Below are positions 4,511-8,364 of a DNA stretch of 8,364 bases, in pieces. Made by a program: the position numbers and the translations under genes. The notes beneath the pieces are model-generated. The model saw nothing but the letters and a program-made list of their open reading frames with translations, ran no database searches and was not told the DNA's origin. The first letter of the stretch is position 1; every line of letters begins with the position of its first letter. The DNA is from Planctomycetaceae bacterium (lineage in GTDB: Bacteria; Planctomycetota; Planctomycetia; Pirellulales; Pirellulaceae): contig PANG01000032.1 in NCBI GenBank assembly GCA_002708345.1, forward strand, positions 23,381 to 31,744, in the 5' to 3' direction.

Positions 4511-7489
4511 ATGAACTGGTCGAGATTTCAACACCGTTCCTCTTCGATCCTGGGTCGGTCCACGGGCCGGCAGCTTTTTCGGCGTTCGCTGATGATGCTC
4601 CTGCTGCTTGTGGTCCTTGGTGGACACGGCACGGCCCAGCTTTCGGGCCAGCAACCGGGTGCTATTGATCCTGCTGTTCCACAGGGCGAGCCACAGGATC
4701 CGAATGACATTCCCACCATCGTGCGGTTGGAGGTGGACCAGAAGGAGCTGAGCCTGTCGGAATCACGGCGGGTGGCGCAATTGCAAGTGATTGGTTTTTC
4801 CGAGGAGGAGGAGCCCTACGACCTGACCGACCAGGTCAAATACGATGCGACCCCTAAAGGCATCGCGAGTTTTTCCATGGGGGGTTTTGTCGCGGCCCAG
4901 TCCAACGGTGAGACAGAGTTACATATCCGTTTTGCGGATGACAAAACAATGAATCAACCGCTGGAGCTGGTTGTCCCGATCGAGGTTTCCGGCATTCCCG
5001 AGGGCCGTCTCCGTGTCAACCAGATCGGTACCGTGGGAGGACTCAACGGTTTTACAGCCGATCGCTGGAGCCTGCTGGTGGTCGACATCTCCAACTCGAC
5101 CGGGGAACCCGTGAAGCTCATGGTGACATCGACGTACGAGTTTGACAGCTCGATCCAGTTTGGCCGCCGCTTCACCGTGCCCTCTTACTCTCATCGCACC
5201 ATCAGCTACCCGATTCGAGTTCCTGCCTACGAGGATTTGCTGAAACTGCTGGGTAAGGAAGAGAAGGCGGATGGTGTAAAGGAAGCGTTAACTCTGGATC
5301 TCCGTTCAGCACTCTACAGGGGCTGGGATGAAGACAAGCAGTTAATTCCAGCCAGCGGTGGAAAGCGGTTTCACTTTACCGGGATTCGCTGCGATCCGGA
5401 AAAGCCGCTGACAGGTGTTCTTAGTGAACCGGACCTGGGGGCCAGGGAGCGGGAGCGGGAGCGACTCAACAAGGGTTCGCTTGAAGAGGATCCACCGGAT
5501 CCGGTTATTCACCTGATGCAGGCAATCCGTCGGGACCAGGGCATGGGGAACATCACCTACCCACTCTCATCCCGGCCACCCCCGTCCTCTGCAATCGCCA
5601 TGATTGCCGTGGACCAGCTCGTCATCTCGGGTAACCGCCTGCTTGATGATACGGCTGGCCTGCTGGCAGTTCGTGACTGGCTTTACGCGGGGGGGCGGCT
5701 CTGGATCATGCTGGACAAGACGGGCATGGAACTTCCCGAGCGTTTGCTGGGCGACCAGTTCGGCATGCACCTTGTCGATGAGGTTCCACTTTATGAGCTG
5801 GTAATTACCGAAACAGGTGATGACCGTGAGCCACTGGTTCGGCTTTTTGACGAGCCGGGAATGAAGCCCGCCATGCTCTCCCGCGTGGCGCTGGAGAACC
5901 AGGAAGTAACCCACCGGGTAGGGAAATGGCCAGTCGCCTGCTGGCAACGGGTTGGGCAGGGGGAGGTCCTTTTTACTACCCTTTCGATGGATGCCTGGGT
6001 TCAGCCGATGTCGGTTGGCGATGGAGTCAATATCACGAGGCCGCTGAAGTCCCTTGGGAAGAGATTTCTCCAGGATCGCCAGGCCCAGGTAGTTGACCAG
6101 CAGCAGTTACGGCCCTTTGTTGCCGAGAAGATTGGCTACAGCATTATCAGTCGCTCGCATGTGACATGGGTCCTGGTTGCTCTCTGCATGGTCCTTTCCG
6201 GCGTTGGGGTTTTTTACCAGCGACAGGGAAAGCTGGAAAAGCTGGCGATCGCCGGACCGTTACTTGCACTCATCGCTGCGATTTACCTGGGAGTGCAGGG
6301 GGCCAGTTCACGTTACCTTGTTCCCAGTATGGCGGCGGAAGTGCAGTGGATCGAAGCGGATCCAGGGACCAACCAGGTCCACGTGAGTGGAATTGCAGCG
6401 GTCTATAACCAGGCACCTTCGGAAACAAAGATGGGGGCGAAATATGGTGGAGTCTTCTGGCCTGACTTCGAGGGGCTCGAGGGAGTTTCTGCTCGCATCA
6501 TCTGGACCGACCTGGGGCAGTGGCACTGGGAACAGCTTCGCCTGCCAGACGGGGTCCGCCAGATGCCATTTTCTGCTGCTGTCACGCTCGATTCGGCGCT
6601 CAGCGTTCACTGCCGGTTTGGTCCACAGGGGCTCGTTGGGGATTTTTCACTTGGACCATTTAATGACCTTTCCGATGCATTGCTGGTCAGCCCGGGAGGG
6701 AAACGGCTGGCAGTCACCATTGAGGAAGGCAGAATCGTCAATACAACACCACTCCCCCGGGGCCGCTATTTCCAGAACAACGTACTTTCCGATGAACAGC
6801 AACGGCGTGCGATGATCTACCAGGAGATTCTCGAACCGGAAACTCCTCACGAGAGATCGTTTCCTCGTCAGCAGGTGTTGCTTGGTTGGTCCAACCGAGT
6901 GGATGTCGGTTTCCGGTTTCCCGACCAGCAGGAACATGTCGGTGCCGCACTGGTGGCGATCCCCGTGGCTCTCCAACGGACGCCCCTCGGTGAGGCCTTC
7001 CAGGTTCCCTCCGCAGCCCTTTCCTTTCGTGCCATGCCGGATCCGTTGAACGGTGGCATTTCGACCGCTTATGACAATGTCAATGGTGTCTGGATCTCGA
7101 ACTTTACCCAGGCCAGGATGACATGGCTCCGTTTCCAGTTGCCCTCGGAGGTGCTCCCTGCGGAGATTGAGCAAGCGGTTGTAATAGTCGATATCAATGC
7201 CGTCGGGCGAAACCTGGACATTGCCGGTTGGGCGGGAGATGAGATCCGCTCCCTGGGGGTCGTCGAGGCGCCACAGGGGCCGGTCACTTTCAAGCTGGAC
7301 CAGCGAGACTTTCTTCAACCCGATTCCGATGGTGGTTTCTGGCTGGGTGTCAGGGTTTCTGGTGAGCTTCAACCCAGCCCCGGTAGACCAGCCCTGGACT
7401 GGACGATCCGCGATGTGAGCCTCTCGATCAACGGACGGCGTGTGGGAGCAGAGGATGAGTCAAGCAGCCCTACAGGAGTGGATAGATGA
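4511..7489 (+). CDS. Large envelope protein with Ig-like, amidotransferase-like and two membrane segments, ABC-linked
   Basis: A 992-residue protein. A long basic n-region (RR at 24-25) leads into a hydrophobic core at 27-38, with a predicted cut after GTA (40-42). Residues 73-142 resemble a bacterial Ig-like (Big_2-type) domain, with LTDQVKYDAT then IASFSMGGFVAAQ. Residues 165-300 look like a second beta-rich domain. Residues 355-510 resemble the class I glutamine amidotransferase-like fold used as a non-enzymatic domain in GldG/DUF4350-type proteins: a hydrophobic strand then DQLVISG (368-374), YAGGRLWIML (392-401) and RVGQGEV (480-486). I see no catalytic Cys-His-Glu set. Two helices (551-569 and 578-595) are joined by a basic loop (RQGKLEK), which places both large parts in the periplasm. 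The C-terminal 390 residues look beta-rich (GWSNR at 792-796, LRFQLP at 873-878). Its TGA overlaps the ATPase start, so it is probably a partner of that ABC transporter. Confidence 0.88.
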   Translation: MNWSRFQHRSSSILGRSTGRQLFRRSLMMLLLLVVLGGHGTAQLSGQQPGAIDPAVPQGEPQDPNDIPTIVRLEVDQKELSLSESRRVAQLQVIGFSEEEEPYDLTDQVKYDATPKGIASFSMGGFVAAQSNGETELHIRFADDKTMNQPLELVVPIEVSGIPEGRLRVNQIGTVGGLNGFTADRWSLLVVDISNSTGEPVKLMVTSTYEFDSSIQFGRRFTVPSYSHRTISYPIRVPAYEDLLKLLGKEEKADGVKEALTLDLRSALYRGWDEDKQLIPASGGKRFHFTGIRCDPEKPLTGVLSEPDLGARERERERLNKGSLEEDPPDPVIHLMQAIRRDQGMGNITYPLSSRPPPSSAIAMIAVDQLVISGNRLLDDTAGLLAVRDWLYAGGRLWIMLDKTGMELPERLLGDQFGMHLVDEVPLYELVITETGDDREPLVRLFDEPGMKPAMLSRVALENQEVTHRVGKWPVACWQRVGQGEVLFTTLSMDAWVQPMSVGDGVNITRPLKSLGKRFLQDRQAQVVDQQQLRPFVAEKIGYSIISRSHVTWVLVALCMVLSGVGVFYQRQGKLEKLAIAGPLLALIAAIYLGVQGASSRYLVPSMAAEVQWIEADPGTNQVHVSGIAAVYNQAPSETKMGAKYGGVFWPDFEGLEGVSARIIWTDLGQWHWEQLRLPDGVRQMPFSAAVTLDSALSVHCRFGPQGLVGDFSLGPFNDLSDALLVSPGGKRLAVTIEEGRIVNTTPLPRGRYFQNNVLSDEQQRRAMIYQEILEPETPHERSFPRQQVLLGWSNRVDVGFRFPDQQEHVGAALVAIPVALQRTPLGEAFQVPSAALSFRAMPDPLNGGISTAYDNVNGVWISNFTQARMTWLRFQLPSEVLPAEIEQAVVIVDINAVGRNLDIAGWAGDEIRSLGVVEAPQGPVTFKLDQRDFLQPDSDGGFWLGVRVSGELQPSPGRPALDWTIRDVSLSINGRRVGAEDESSSPTGVDR
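5445..5462 (+). repeat. Three perfect GGGAGC hexamers inside the 992-residue protein gene
   Basis: Three adjacent copies of GGGAGC encode an alternating Arg-Glu run (RERERER, within residues 312-320) in a charged linker before the amidotransferase-like segment. Hexamer copy number can change without a frameshift, so the linker length may vary between strains. Confidence 0.8.
7474..7478 (+). promoter_or_regulatory. Ribosome binding site for the ABC ATPase inside the upstream gene
   Basis: AGGAG lies 7 nt before the ATG at 7486 and inside the last codons of the 992-residue protein gene. Together with the ATGA stop/start overlap (7486-7489) it points to translational coupling of the two genes. 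Confidence 0.75.
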
Positions 7490-8364
7490 GTGATCTGGAA
7501 CCGGTCGTGGTGATTGAAAACCTGACCAAGCGTTACGGCGACCTGGTAGCGGTGGATGATGTTTCCCTGTCGCTCAACCGTGGCCACATTCTCGGCTTTA
7601 TTGGACCCAATGGCGCGGGCAAGACAACGACCATCAAGATCCTGGTGGGCCTGGCACGGCCGACCAGCGGAACGGCTCGTATCTCGGGGGTCGATTGCGT
7701 TGCTGATGCTCGCCGTATCAAGCGGCTGGTCGGTTACATGCCGGATACTTTTGGCCGATATAGCAACATGCGTGTGCGGGAGTACCTGGATTTCTTTGGC
7801 GCGGCCTTCGGAATCGCGCCGAGTAAGCGGCGGAAGCGAATCGATGCCGTGCTGGATATTACCAATGCAACTTACATGCAGGATCGTTACGTCGATGTGC
7901 TCAGTCACGGGATGGCCCAGCGAGTGGGGATTGCCAGGACATTGCTGCATGACCCGGAGGTCCTTGTCTTTGATGAACCGGCCAACGGGCTTGACCCCGA
8001 GGCACGAATCGAGATGCGTGGCCTGCTGCTGCGGCTTGCTGAACTGGGCAAGACCCTGATCGTGACCAGCCATATCCTCCCGGAACTTTCGCGGATCTGT
8101 GACCTGGTGGCAATCATCAGCAATGGCAAGCTGAGGGCTTATGGGACGCTGCCGGAAATTGCTGAACAGATTGGCCAGAGCCGGATGATCGAGATCCAGC
8201 TCGCTTCTCCTGACCAGCTTGCGACGGCCAGTGAACGGGTCATGCCGTTCTTGCCAGAGGGGAGCTCGGTGGATATTTCCGAAACGGAATCGCTGCTGCG
8301 GTTCAGGGCGAATCTCAGTGAGGACAAGATGAACCAGATCATCAGGGAACTGGTCCAGGCGTCG
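7486..8364 (+). CDS. ABC transporter ATP-binding protein, ABC-2/Gld-like type (3' end outside the window)
   Basis: The frame opens at the ATG of an ATGA overlap and is still open at the last base, giving 293 residues; about 10-30 more are expected. It is a cytoplasmic ATPase that should power an ABC-2-type membrane permease. Visible motifs are Walker A GPNGAGKTT (40-48, Lys46), the signature LSHGMAQRVG (139-148), Walker B VLVFDE (159-164, catalytic Glu164), D-loop NGLDP (167-171) and H-loop His196 in VTSHI. The Q-loop position reads GYMPD (83-87), with Asp where Gln is common; GYMPD followed by YLDFF is, from memory, usual in one subgroup of CcmA/GldA-like ATPases. LSxGM in place of LSGGQ is also usual there. 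Residues after about 230 form the small C-terminal domain (DUF4162-like). The substrate cannot be told. The 992-residue protein upstream is the likely partner, and a permease gene probably follows. Confidence 0.96.
   Translation, partial: MSDLEPVVVIENLTKRYGDLVAVDDVSLSLNRGHILGFIGPNGAGKTTTIKILVGLARPTSGTARISGVDCVADARRIKRLVGYMPDTFGRYSNMRVREYLDFFGAAFGIAPSKRRKRIDAVLDITNATYMQDRYVDVLSHGMAQRVGIARTLLHDPEVLVFDEPANGLDPEARIEMRGLLLRLAELGKTLIVTSHILPELSRICDLVAIISNGKLRAYGTLPEIAEQIGQSRMIEIQLASPDQLATASERVMPFLPEGSSVDISETESLLRFRANLSEDKMNQIIRELVQAS

Noticed and set aside
4580..4595. Twin-arginine-like motif (RRSLMM) in the signal of the 992-residue protein
   Set aside because: The residue before RR is Phe and the +2 Phe/+3 Leu pattern is not met; an ordinary Sec signal explains the segment equally well.
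1..8364. CRISPR array, tRNA/rRNA, insertion sequence or phage genes
   Set aside because: No regularly spaced direct repeats with spacers, no cloverleaf or rRNA-like stretches, and no transposase, integrase or terminal inverted repeats were seen on either strand.

Overview
The window looks like chromosomal DNA from a member of the Planctomycetota. The basis is gene content: a DUF1501 protein, secreted LTxEQ-type small proteins of a kind I recall as common in that phylum, an LRR lipoprotein, and a 992-residue envelope protein placed next to an ABC ATPase. The moderately high GC and the scarcity of Shine-Dalgarno motifs at several starts fit this. All seven genes are on the + strand. I see no tRNA, rRNA, CRISPR array, integrase or insertion sequence.

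Region 1 (1-2098) holds three apparently separate transcription units. The C-terminal part of a DUF1501 gene (1-741) enters from the left. Two small secreted helical proteins follow (871-1353 and 1611-2036), each closed by a textbook intrinsic terminator (1378-1415 and 2065-2098). A weaker terminator candidate follows the DUF1501 gene (770-800). A 17-bp imperfect tandem repeat lies between the two small genes.

Region 2 (2145-2972) is a predicted seven-helix membrane protein with a soluble C-terminal tail that I cannot assign to a named family. Region 3 (3161-8364) starts with a lipoprotein built of 14 leucine-rich repeats. After 21 nt comes a 992-residue exported protein with an Ig-like segment, a glutamine-amidotransferase-like segment, two membrane helices and a large C-terminal part predicted to be periplasmic. 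Its stop overlaps the start of an ABC-2-type ATPase by an ATGA junction; the ATPase runs off the right edge.

The likeliest functional unit is the last one. The ATPase and the 992-residue protein look translationally coupled, and an ABC-2 permease gene is expected just downstream. By analogy with Gld-type systems, this would be an envelope ABC complex with an uncommon, very large non-permease partner. The LRR lipoprotein may belong to the same operon. Its substrate and role cannot be read from the sequence. No individual part is strikingly exotic; the most interesting item is this LRR lipoprotein / 992-residue protein / ABC ATPase cluster.
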